This document shows, in pieces, positions 1 to 7,004 of a DNA stretch of 64,000 nucleotides (within the stretch, counting starts at the first letter, position 1; each line of letters opens with the position of its first letter). Source of the DNA: Corynebacterium minutissimum. GTDB taxonomy: Bacteria; Actinomycetota; Actinomycetes; Mycobacteriales; Mycobacteriaceae. The stretch lies in contig NZ_LAYQ01000010.1 in assembly GCF_000988205.1 (NCBI RefSeq), positions 143,771 to 207,770 on the forward strand, written 5' to 3'. The position numbers and the translations under genes are program-made. The notes beneath the pieces were generated by a model that saw nothing but the letters and a program-made list of their open reading frames with translations, did no database searches and was not told where the DNA came from.

Positions 1-386
1 TCGAGTTTGATGAGTCTGGCCAGGCTCTGTCCATCGAGGAAAAGCCCGCCGCGCCCAAGTCCAACCACGCTGTGGTCGGCTTGTACTTCTATGACAATTC
101 CGTGGTGGAGATTGCCAAGTCCATCACGCCCAGCGCGCGCGGGGAGCTAGAGATCACCGCCGTCAATGAGGAGTACCTGCGCCGCGGGCGGCTGCGCGTC
201 AAGCGCATGCAGCGCGGTGATGTCTGGCTGGATACCGGCACGGTGGACTCCATGAGTGAGGCTTCGGCCTACGTCGAGGTGATGCAGAAGCGTACCGGCA
301 CCGTCATTGGTTCGCCGGAGGTCGCAGCCTTTGCGGAAGGCTTCATCGATGCCGCGGCACTCACGGAGCTGGCAGAGCCCTCCTGA
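1..386 (+). CDS. rmlA: Glucose-1-phosphate thymidylyltransferase, C-terminal part (5' end outside window)
   Basis: The open frame enters from the left edge (first full codon at base 3) and stops at 384-386, giving about 127 residues. Seen motifs: EEKPAAPKSN followed by VVGLYFYD, then LEITAVNEEYL and GDVWLDTGT, which are the sugar-binding and C-terminal signatures of RmlA-type nucleotidyltransferases. The family makes dTDP-glucose from glucose-1-phosphate and dTTP, the first step toward dTDP-rhamnose, which in mycolic-acid bacteria links arabinogalactan to peptidoglycan. The N-terminal nucleotide-binding part lies outside the window, so completeness cannot be judged. The sequence identity to this family is clear; the exact paralogue is inferred. 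Confidence 0.9.
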   Translation, partial: EFDESGQALSIEEKPAAPKSNHAVVGLYFYDNSVVEIAKSITPSARGELEITAVNEEYLRRGRLRVKRMQRGDVWLDTGTVDSMSEASAYVEVMQKRTGTVIGSPEVAAFAEGFIDAAALTELAEPS

Positions 387-446
387 AGTCCGGCTATGGC
401 CGTTATCTTCTCGCCGCTGCCCAAGAGGGCTGAGACCGAGGTACAT

Positions 447-500
447 ATCGATCAAATAAGGTCCGAAAACCAACGGAATCTGAGGCCTTATTTAATCGAT
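447..500. repeat. 15-bp inverted repeat downstream of rmlA
   Basis: Arms at 447-461 and 486-500 are reverse complements with one mismatch (ATCGAT.AAATAAGG type) around a 24-bp spacer. Inside the spacer is a smaller TCCG/CGGA pair (462-465, 474-477). There is no T-tract after the right arm and the arms are AT-rich, so this is not a typical intrinsic terminator. It could be an operator or a decayed small transposable-element end. Confidence 0.6.
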
Positions 501-510
501 CCGTACGTGT

Positions 511-567
511 TTAAGCCTCCCCTCCTTGTGTCAGGACGTCCTTAAGCGTCCCCGCCCTGTATCAGGA
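511..567. repeat. Tandem imperfect direct repeat upstream of the dsbA-like gene
   Basis: Two 26-bp units at 511-536 and 542-567 match at 22 of 26 positions (both begin TTAAGC and end TCAGGA) with a 31-bp period, close to three helical turns. They lie 43-99 bp before the start codon of the dsbA-like gene. The spacing suggests a regulatory site, but no known binding consensus was recognised. Confidence 0.55.
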
Positions 568-609
568 GCCGCCTCACCCAAACGGGCCTAGACGCGTTAA
601 GGTAATCGC

Positions 610-1479
610 ATGCCTAGTTCATCCTCTCACCCCACCAGTGATTCGAAGAAATCAGCGCTATCCACCATCAGCCCCGTGGCGTGGGGATTGTTGGTGATCG
701 TTGTTATTTTGGCCGTCATCATTGGCTTCCTGCTGGCGGAGCGCACTTCTTCCGGCGATGAAAGCGCTCCCGCAGCGCAGGAGACCGCAACAAGCACGGC
801 GACAGCCGAAGACCTGGCGAAGGATGCCGCCAAGGCCACGCCCGGCACGAAGTTCTCCGATGGGAAGGGTGACCCGATGATGTTCGGGCCCGGCGGTGAC
901 ACCATGACCGGGGATATCACGGTGGTGCACCGCAAGAAGGAGAACGATCCTTTCGCCGTGGGTGCGGTAGATGCACCCGTGGTGATTTCGGAGTTCTCTG
1001 ATTTCGAGTGCCCGTTCTGCTCCCGCCACGCCAATGTCACCGAGCCGGATATCCTTAAGAAGTACGTGGAAAAGGGCCTGGTGCGCATCGAGTGGAATGA
1101 CTACCCCGTGAACGGCCCCGCCGCCATCGAGGCCGCCAAGGCTGGGCGCGCGGCCGCGGCGCAGGGTAAGTTCCAGGAGTTCAAGCACGAGCTCTATGCC
1201 GCCAGCAAGGACATCAGTGGCCACCCGGAATTCGGCATCGAGGACTTCATGAAGTTTGCCAAGAAGGCGGGCGTTGCGGACCTGGATAAGTTCCGCCAGC
1301 AGGCCACGGATGATACCTACACTGAGGTCGTTGAAACGGCCACCAGCTATGCCTCCCAGATCGGCATTACGGGCACCCCGGCATTCGTGGTCGGAGATCA
1401 GTTCGTCGGTGGTGCGCAGCCGCCCGAGGCTTTTGAACAGATCATCCAAGAGCAGCTGGGAAAGGCGGCCAATGCCTAA
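610..1479 (+). CDS. Membrane-anchored DsbA-family thiol-disulfide oxidoreductase
   Basis: 289 residues. A polar N-terminus is followed by one membrane segment (about residues 23-43), a Ser/Thr/Ala-rich linker, and a thioredoxin-like DsbA domain facing outward. The active site is C134-P-F-C137 in DFECPFCSRH. The cis-proline is in GITGTPAFVV near residue 257. Proteins of this type oxidise cysteines in exported proteins. The gene overlaps a 30-aa membrane gene, which in turn overlaps ccdA, so the three are probably one translationally coupled unit moving thiol equivalents across the membrane. An AAGG sequence precedes the ATG. CPFC differs from the CPHC of classic DsbA, so direction of electron flow (oxidase or isomerase) is uncertain. 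Confidence 0.85.
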   Translation: MPSSSSHPTSDSKKSALSTISPVAWGLLVIVVILAVIIGFLLAERTSSGDESAPAAQETATSTATAEDLAKDAAKATPGTKFSDGKGDPMMFGPGGDTMTGDITVVHRKKENDPFAVGAVDAPVVISEFSDFECPFCSRHANVTEPDILKKYVEKGLVRIEWNDYPVNGPAAIEAAKAGRAAAAQGKFQEFKHELYAASKDISGHPEFGIEDFMKFAKKAGVADLDKFRQQATDDTYTEVVETATSYASQIGITGTPAFVVGDQFVGGAQPPEAFEQIIQEQLGKAANA

Positions 1480-1564
1480 ACCACCGCTGATCGTGTGGGT
1501 CTTCATCGCGCTGGTTATCTTGACCGCCTTATTGGGCGGTTATGCAGCGGGGGTAAGCCTGTGA
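1472..1564 (+). CDS. 30-aa single-span membrane microprotein between dsbA-like and ccdA
   Basis: The ATG (1472-1474) lies inside the last codons of the dsbA-like gene and the TGA (1562-1564) overlaps the GTG start of ccdA (GTGA). The product begins MPKPPLIVWVFIALV and ends AAGVSL: a short charged start and one hydrophobic helix of about 20 residues. Overlaps at both ends argue for translational coupling in a three-gene unit. Function is not recognised. By position it may stabilise or connect the DsbA-like protein and CcdA in the membrane. It is below usual annotation length limits and could be missed in related genomes. Confidence 0.6.
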   Translation: MPKPPLIVWVFIALVILTALLGGYAAGVSL

Positions 1565-2355
1565 GCATCGGAATCTTCGGCGCCGTCATCGCCGGCGTGC
1601 TGACCTTGATCAGCCCCTGTTCAGCGCTGTTGGTGCCAGCCTTCTTTGCCTATGCCTTCGATTCGCAGCGCCAGCTGCTGTTCAAGACTTTGGTCTTCTT
1701 TTTGGGTCTGTGTACCACGCTCGTGCCCATCGGCATGGGCTTGGCCGCCGTGCTGGCACAGTATCGTAGCCAAGTCATCACGGTGGCAGGCTGGATCATC
1801 ATTGCGCTGGGAATCTTTACCGCCCTAGGTGGTGGTTTCCGCATCCCCGGCATGGATGCCCTGTCCGGCAAAGCACGGGGCAAAGTGTTTCTGCTCGGCG
1901 CGGTTTATGGCTTCGCCGGCTTTTGCGCGGGCCCGCTCCTGGGCGCTGTCCTCACCACGGCCGCTGCGTCGGGAAGCCCGCTCTACGGCGGGCTCATCAT
2001 GGTGGCCTATGCCGCGGGCATGGCCGCACCGCTCTTTGTGCTGGCCGCGCTGTGGGAGCGCCTCGATGTGGGTTCGTGGTCGTGGCTTCGCGGACGCGAA
2101 GTCACTCTGGGCCCCGTGCGCACGAATACCCTCTCCCTCGTATCGGGCGCATTCTTCGTGCTCATCGGCGTGCTGTTCATTGTGAGCTACGGCAGCGCAA
2201 CCCTGCCCGCGGTCTTAAGCACGGATACGCAGTTCGCAGTGCAAGAAAAAGCCCGCGCTTTCAGCGCGGGCGTGGCGGATGCGTGGGTCTGGTTCGGACT
2301 TTCACTCGCCGCCACGGTGGTGGCAGGAGTAAAGGCCGCCCGCACGCCGGCCTAG
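1561..2355 (+). CDS. ccdA: CcdA-family thiol-disulfide transporter
   Basis: 264 residues from the GTG at 1561, which overlaps the upstream stop. A longer frame starting at 1495 exists, but it reads over the microprotein in another frame and lacks a hydrophobic start. Six membrane segments. Conserved cysteines lie in TLISPCSALLVPAF (first helix) and GFAGFCAGPLLG (about residue 122), as in the CcdA/DsbD transmembrane domain. The family passes electrons from cytoplasmic thioredoxin to extracytoplasmic thioredoxin-like partners. The DsbA-like protein just upstream is the obvious candidate partner, which is inference from the operon. Confidence 0.85.
   Translation: MSIGIFGAVIAGVLTLISPCSALLVPAFFAYAFDSQRQLLFKTLVFFLGLCTTLVPIGMGLAAVLAQYRSQVITVAGWIIIALGIFTALGGGFRIPGMDALSGKARGKVFLLGAVYGFAGFCAGPLLGAVLTTAAASGSPLYGGLIMVAYAAGMAAPLFVLAALWERLDVGSWSWLRGREVTLGPVRTNTLSLVSGAFFVLIGVLFIVSYGSATLPAVLSTDTQFAVQEKARAFSAGVADAWVWFGLSLAATVVAGVKAARTPA
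2246..2271 (-). terminator. Intrinsic terminator for the minus-strand gene pair, inside the ccdA coding end
   Basis: Perfect 9-bp arms GCCCGCGCT (2251-2259) and AGCGCGGGC (2263-2271) with a 3-base loop. On the minus strand this is followed by a run of T (2250-2246). It would end transcription from the MBL hydrolase operon, yet it lies within ccdA codons. Confidence 0.75.
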
Positions 2356-2371
2356 AGCTAAGCTCTAGGCC
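2349..2371. terminator. Palindromic hairpin between convergent ccdA and MBL hydrolase genes
   Basis: An 11-bp-arm palindrome with a single central base (GGCCTAGAGCT-A-AGCTCTAGGCC) covers the ccdA stop codon. The T-tract is weak, so a bidirectional terminator is likely but not certain. Confidence 0.55.
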
Positions 2372-2383
2372 AAGGTTTAAGAG

Positions 2384-3019
2384 TTAGTAGCCGCGCGCGA
2401 CGTACTCATCGATGCGCGCTGCCTCAGCACCAATAGTGGTCTCATCGCCGTGGCCCGGCAGGACGCGGGTCTCCGGCGGGAGGTTCAACACGCGATTGCG
2501 CAGGGACTCGATGATGACGTCGAAGTCGGAGTACTTGCGGCCGGTGGCACCCGGGCCGCCGTTGAAGAGAGTATCGCCCGACAGAAGCGTGGCCTCGTCC
2601 GCAATGTAGAGCACCACGCATCCCGGCGAGTGGCCCGGCGTGTGGAAGACCACGAAGTCGCTATCGCCCACGCTAAAAAGCTGGTTATCCTCCAGCGGAA
2701 CGAAGGTCGCGTCCTCGTGCGTTTCCTCCCACAGGGGGCGGTCATCCGGGTGCAGGTAGATGGACACATCGAAGTGCTCAGCCACCTGGGGAGCGAGCTC
2801 GCAGTGGTCGTTGTGTGCGTGGGTGAGAATAACTCCCTTGACCGTGCGCTGGCCGACCTCTTCGATGACGCGCTCCGCGTCGTGGGAAGGGTCGATGATG
2901 TAGCACTCGGCGTCGCTAGTCGCGCTACCTGCGGCCAGAATGTAGACGTTATTGTCCACGTCCCACTCGCCGCCGTCGAGGCGGAACTTTCCTGAAGTTA
3001 CAAACTGTTCAATGATCAT
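2384..3019 (-). CDS. Metallo-beta-lactamase-fold hydrolase (glyoxalase II-like)
   Basis: 211 residues, with the metal-binding motif THAHNDHCEL, a later histidine in FHTPGHSPG, the GDTLF segment, and the last histidine in LPGHGDE. These are the usual ligands of hydroxyacylglutathione-hydrolase-like enzymes. Its ATG directly follows the stop codon of the mycothiol-dependent dehydrogenase (TAAATG), so the two are co-translated. By context it probably hydrolyses the S-acyl (for example S-formyl) mycothiol product of the dehydrogenase. This is inference: the family also includes persulfide dioxygenases and unrelated thioesterases. Confidence 0.82.
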   Translation of the reverse strand: MIIEQFVTSGKFRLDGGEWDVDNNVYILAAGSATSDAECYIIDPSHDAERVIEEVGQRTVKGVILTHAHNDHCELAPQVAEHFDVSIYLHPDDRPLWEETHEDATFVPLEDNQLFSVGDSDFVVFHTPGHSPGCVVLYIADEATLLSGDTLFNGGPGATGRKYSDFDVIIESLRNRVLNLPPETRVLPGHGDETTIGAEAARIDEYVARGY

Positions 3020-4171
3020 TTACAGCTCCACTACGGATCGAAGTACCTTGCCGGCCTTCATGGTAGCGAAGGCCTCTTCCACGTCGTCGAGACCAATGCG
3101 CTCGGTCACGAAGTCCTTGAGCGGGAAGCGGCCCTGCAAGGAGAGGTCGACGTACATGGGGAAGTCACGCTCCGGCAGGCAATCGCCATACCAGGAGGAC
3201 TTGAGTGAACCGCCGCGGCCGAAGAAGTCGATGGCCGGGACGTCGAAGCGGCTGGTGAGGTTCGGCACGCCCACCATGACCATGCGGCCGGCCAGGTCGC
3301 GGGAGTAGAAGGCCTGGCGGGTGGTAACGGGAATACCCACGGCGTCAATGGCCACGTCGGTGCCGAAGCCCTCGGTGAGCTCGCGGACGGCCTCGATGAC
3401 CTCTTCTTCGGACTTGTCCTTCGCCGCAACCGTGTGGGTAGCGCCGAACTTCTTAGCCAGCTCCAGCTTGTCCGGGTCCAGGTCCACGGCGATGACCTTA
3501 GAGGCACCAGCCAACGCCGCGCCGGCGATGGCCGCCATGCCCACGCCACCGCAGCCGAAGACCGCGACGGACTCGCCGCGCTTGACGTCTGCGGTATTCA
3601 CCGCAGCGCCCAGGCCGGCCATCACGCCACAGCCCAGCAGGCCCGCGGCGGCCGGATCCGCCTCCGGGTTGACCTTGGTGCACTGGCCTTCGTGGACCAG
3701 GGTCTTCTCGGCGAAGGAGCCGATGCCGAGCGCCGGGGTGAGCTCAGTGCCGGCATCCTTATCCCCGTCCGCGAGCGTCATCTTCGCGGAGGCGTTGTGG
3801 GTGTTGAAGCAGTACTTCGGCTCGCCCTTCTTGCAAGCGCGGCACTCGCCGCACACCGCGCGCCAGTTCAGGACCACGAAGTCCCCGACCTCAACGTGGG
3901 TGACGGCATCGCCCACGCGCTCGACGACGCCCGCAGCCTCGTGCCCGAGCAGGAAGGGGAAGGCATCCTCAATATCGCCATCGCGGTAAGCCAGGTCGGT
4001 GTGGCAGACACCGCAGGCCTGAATCTTGACCACGACATCGTGCTCGCCCGGGGCGGGCACGACGATGTTGACGGTATCGACGGGCTCGCCCTTCGCGCGC
4101 GCAATCACGCCGCGGACAACCTCCGGACCTTGCTGGGAGTTATTTTCATTTACGTTTTCATTAACAGCCAT
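3020..4171 (-). CDS. mscR: Mycothiol-dependent formaldehyde dehydrogenase / S-nitrosomycothiol reductase type zinc alcohol dehydrogenase
   Basis: 383 residues from the ATG at 4171; an extension to 4228 lacks support. Catalytic zinc region [13 protein letters not shown] and GHEAAGVVE, structural zinc cysteines in [15 protein letters not shown], and an NAD-binding motif [14 protein letters not shown]. Class III-like zinc dehydrogenases of this type oxidise S-hydroxymethyl-mycothiol and reduce S-nitrosomycothiol in actinobacteria, replacing the glutathione enzymes. An MBL hydrolase follows without a gap, as in other corynebacteria and mycobacteria. The assignment to mycothiol rather than a plain alcohol is based on family resemblance and this neighbour. 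Confidence 0.85.
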   Translation of the reverse strand: MAVNENVNENNSQQGPEVVRGVIARAKGEPVDTVNIVVPAPGEHDVVVKIQACGVCHTDLAYRDGDIEDAFPFLLGHEAAGVVERVGDAVTHVEVGDFVVLNWRAVCGECRACKKGEPKYCFNTHNASAKMTLADGDKDAGTELTPALGIGSFAEKTLVHEGQCTKVNPEADPAAAGLLGCGVMAGLGAAVNTADVKRGESVAVFGCGGVGMAAIAGAALAGASKVIAVDLDPDKLELAKKFGATHTVAAKDKSEEEVIEAVRELTEGFGTDVAIDAVGIPVTTRQAFYSRDLAGRMVMVGVPNLTSRFDVPAIDFFGRGGSLKSSWYGDCLPERDFPMYVDLSLQGRFPLKDFVTERIGLDDVEEAFATMKAGKVLRSVVEL

Positions 4172-4234
4172 GTCCGCGAGGGTACGCGAAAGGCCCGGGC
4201 GGCGTCGCCCGGGCCCAACAAGATTCAAATCCCT

Positions 4235-5050
4235 CTAGAAGCTAGCGAGGTGGTTGGCCACAAACTCGTGACCGCGAGCATTAATGTGCAGCGGCAGGTT
4301 GCCCGGCCCCGCGGAGAAGTCCACCAGACCCGCCCACAGGCGCTTGTTGGCATCGGCACACATACCGCGATCCCAGGTCATCGGCTTCATATCCACGAAT
4401 TCGGTTCCGGTAGCGCGCGCCAGGTCCACCTGCATCCACTGCGCGACGTTTTCATAGCGCTGCACCATCGGCAGCGCCGTGGCGTCGGCCGGCTTCGGGC
4501 CAAAGTGGAGGAGGCAGTAGCGGTCGCCCGAGCCGATGGTCGGGTAACCGACAATCTGGATGCGAGCGTTGGGGGCCGCCGCGCGGATCTTGTGGATCAG
4601 CGGCGCGTTGGCACCGACCCAGCGGGCGCGCAGGTCACCGTCGGAAAGCCCGGCGTTGTTGTACGTGTCATTGAAACCGCTGGAGAAGAGCACGCGCTGC
4701 GTATCCCCGCTGAGCGCGCCGCGGCGAATAGCATCGTCGATCTGCGCGTTCACCTGCGGGCCCTGGGACATGGACACAGCACCAGAGCAGGAGAAGTCCG
4801 CCACCGGCATACCCAGCTTGGCGGCGGTGCGCTTGGCGTAGTTATTGCCAGACGGGCAGTTCAGGCTCGGGTTGCGCTGAGAAGAGCCCACCCGAGAGGC
4901 CAGGTAGGTATCAAGTTGCGGATCCGCCAGCACGGAATCACCAAAGGCGACGAGGTTTCGCTCGCCGGCAACTGCCTGCGGAGCTTGGGACAGGCCTACC
5001 GCCACGAGGAGGGAGGCGCAGAGAGCAGCGATGCGCTGAGTAGACTTCAC
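4235..5050 (-). CDS. Secreted SGNH/GDSL hydrolase
   Basis: 271 residues with a signal peptide (charged MKSTQR, hydrophobic core, cleavage likely after AVAG near residue 29). Block I LVAFGDSVLAD carries the catalytic serine, FSSGFND the block III asparagine, and LHINARGH the final histidine. Two cysteines are visible near the catalytic core. Such secreted esterases are common in corynebacteria and act on lipid or acylated cell-wall substrates; the substrate here cannot be read from the sequence. The gene is divergent from the acyl-CoA ligase, with a dyad in the shared promoter region. Confidence 0.8.
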   Translation of the reverse strand: MKSTQRIAALCASLLVAVGLSQAPQAVAGERNLVAFGDSVLADPQLDTYLASRVGSSQRNPSLNCPSGNNYAKRTAAKLGMPVADFSCSGAVSMSQGPQVNAQIDDAIRRGALSGDTQRVLFSSGFNDTYNNAGLSDGDLRARWVGANAPLIHKIRAAAPNARIQIVGYPTIGSGDRYCLLHFGPKPADATALPMVQRYENVAQWMQVDLARATGTEFVDMKPMTWDRGMCADANKRLWAGLVDFSAGPGNLPLHINARGHEFVANHLASF

Positions 5051-5081
5051 GTGACTAATGTCCTTCCGAAAGAGTATGTTC

Positions 5082-5117
5082 TAGACCGAAACCATAATAG
5101 ACTACGTTGACGGTCTA
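5082..5117. promoter_or_regulatory. Possible operator dyad between the SGNH hydrolase and acyl-CoA ligase genes
   Basis: TAGACCG (5082-5088) is mirrored by CGGTCTA (5111-5117), with another TAGAC at 5098-5102. The site sits in the 169-bp divergent promoter region. A TetR-like or other dimeric regulator is possible; no specific family consensus was recognised. Confidence 0.35.
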
Positions 5118-5219
5118 AGCTTATGTAACAATAGCAACACCTTTAACAGTTTGTAGTTTTAATTGTGGCGAGTCCGCCGTCTCCGTAACCTCTTCTCCCC
5201 TCCCCTCGATGAGAACCTT

Positions 5220-6878
5220 ATGAAGCTTTCTGATGTAACCTTCCACGCCGCTGCCCTCGCGCGCTTTATCCCTTCGCTCTTCCGCGCCGGCCTCATTAGC
5301 CCCGCCGGCGGCCCGCGGGCGGTGGCCTTGACTGCACCGGTTCTCGCGCGCTACCGCTTCACCACCGCCCGCGAAGTAGAGCAGGCATACATGACCTGCC
5401 CAGAACGCTTGGCGCTTATCGACGACGACGGGGCCCTCACCTACCGCCAACTGCGCGAAGAATCCCAGACCTTCGCACGCTGGCTGCTGTCATTGGGGCT
5501 GGAGGAGATTCGCCTCGGCGTGATGGCCCGCAATGGCCGCGGCATCATCACCCCGCTGGCCGCCAAGGGCTATGCGGGGGCACACATCTTTTTGCTCAAC
5601 GTCGGTTCCTCCCCCGAGCAGCTCGCCGGGTGCATTGAGGAAAACCGCATCAACGTGCTCGTCATCGACGATGAATTCATCGACCGCCTCGACAGCTCTA
5701 GCACCATTGCTGGCCTGCACGTGGTGATTGGCCACGAGTCCGGTAAAGAGATTCCCACCGAGCTGGCGCAGGCGGCAACGCTGCGCAAGATCGTGGAGAA
5801 TCCGCGGGACGTCGAGAAGCACAAGCTTCCGACCTGGCCCAAGCACGGGCATATCGTGCTGATGTCCTCCGGCACCACGGGCATTCCTAAGGGAATCATG
5901 CGCCCGGAGCCAACGCTGCCGGTGGTGGTTGCCTCTATCGTGGATGCGGTGCCGTGGCGCGGGGACCAGAAGGTGCAGATGACCGCCTCCATCTTCCACA
6001 CGTGGGGCTGGGCCTGCCTCAACATCGCGCTGGGCCTGCGCAATACCATCGTTACCCGCCGCGTCTTTGACCCGGCGGCCGCGCTCGATGACATCCAGCG
6101 TTACCAGCTCGATGGCTTGCTCTCCTCCCCCGTCTTCTTCCGCCAGATGGTTGAGGTTGACCCGGATTCGGCGTTTGATACCTCAAGCCTGAAGTTCATT
6201 GCCTCTGCCGGGCATGCACTCACCCCGGAGATCGTCAAGGAAACCCACGAGCGCTTCGGCCCGATTCTCTGCAATGTCTATGGCTCCACGGAGCTAGCGC
6301 TGGCATCGACGGCCAGCATGGAAGAGGTGGCCAAGGATCCCACCATCGGCGGCAAGATTGCCTCCGGCACCAAGTTGCGCATCCTCGATGAGGAAGGCAA
6401 CGAGGTTCCCCGCGGCGAGGTCGGTGAGATTTACCTGACCAATTCCACCGCGCTCATTGGCTATACCAACCCCAAGATCCCGCTCAACAAGGTCGATGGC
6501 CTCATTTCCATCGGGGACTTAGGCTACATCGACCCCGAGGGCTACCTACATGTGGTGGGCCGCGCGGATGACATGATCATCGTCGGCGGCGAGAACGTGC
6601 ACCCGCAGTCGGTGACCGAGGTGCTCGAGGCCATGCCGGGCATCGCGGAGGTGCATGCCGGCGGTGTGGAGGATGAAACCACTTTCCAGCGCATCGCCGT
6701 GTGGGCGGTGACTACGCGGGACGCCCTAGGCAACGCCGTGACTGCCGACGCCATCCGCGCCTGGGTCCGCGAGAACCTCGCCGACCACTCCGTGCCGCGC
6801 GATGTCCACTTCCTGGACAAGCTGCCGCGCAATGCCACGGGCAAGGTGGTGCCGCGCCTGCTGCACGGCACCGACTAG
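5220..6878 (+). CDS. Fatty-acid-CoA/AMP ligase (FadD-like, ANL superfamily)
   Basis: 552 residues from the ATG at 5220 (the frame stays open to 5163, but MKLSDVTFHAAALARF is a more natural start). Adenylation motifs: MSSGTTGIPKGIMRP (P-loop-like A3), YGSTELA (A5), GDLGYIDPEGYLHVVGR (A7/A8), and the catalytic-lysine region RNATGKVVPRLL at the end. The enzyme activates a carboxylic acid with ATP and transfers it to CoA. Substrate chain length cannot be judged. It stands alone, followed by a strong bidirectional terminator. Confidence 0.85.
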   Translation: MKLSDVTFHAAALARFIPSLFRAGLISPAGGPRAVALTAPVLARYRFTTAREVEQAYMTCPERLALIDDDGALTYRQLREESQTFARWLLSLGLEEIRLGVMARNGRGIITPLAAKGYAGAHIFLLNVGSSPEQLAGCIEENRINVLVIDDEFIDRLDSSSTIAGLHVVIGHESGKEIPTELAQAATLRKIVENPRDVEKHKLPTWPKHGHIVLMSSGTTGIPKGIMRPEPTLPVVVASIVDAVPWRGDQKVQMTASIFHTWGWACLNIALGLRNTIVTRRVFDPAAALDDIQRYQLDGLLSSPVFFRQMVEVDPDSAFDTSSLKFIASAGHALTPEIVKETHERFGPILCNVYGSTELALASTASMEEVAKDPTIGGKIASGTKLRILDEEGNEVPRGEVGEIYLTNSTALIGYTNPKIPLNKVDGLISIGDLGYIDPEGYLHVVGRADDMIIVGGENVHPQSVTEVLEAMPGIAEVHAGGVEDETTFQRIAVWAVTTRDALGNAVTADAIRAWVRENLADHSVPRDVHFLDKLPRNATGKVVPRLLHGTD

Positions 6879-6903
6879 CCCACGCTTTTTAGGCCCCCAA
6901 GCC

Positions 6904-6979
6904 AAAACTGCCCGAGTTGCCAAAACCTTCGCCCCTCACCGCAAGGAACAACGTTGTTTTTGGCAACTCGGGCAGTTTT
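6904..6979. terminator. Bidirectional terminator with 22-bp perfect arms
   Basis: Arms at 6904-6925 and 6958-6979 are exact reverse complements, each with A at its outer and inner ends, so T-runs occur on both strands. It separates the convergent acyl-CoA ligase and nagE genes. The 32-base loop is unusually long for a terminator of this strength. Confidence 0.8.
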
Positions 6980-7004
6980 TGTGTCTGGGATTTAATCCAG
7001 CCCG

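Noticed and set aside
3434..5110. 558-aa plus-strand frame over mscR and the SGNH gene
   Set aside because: Covers two clear genes on the other strand and their gap; no recognisable domain.
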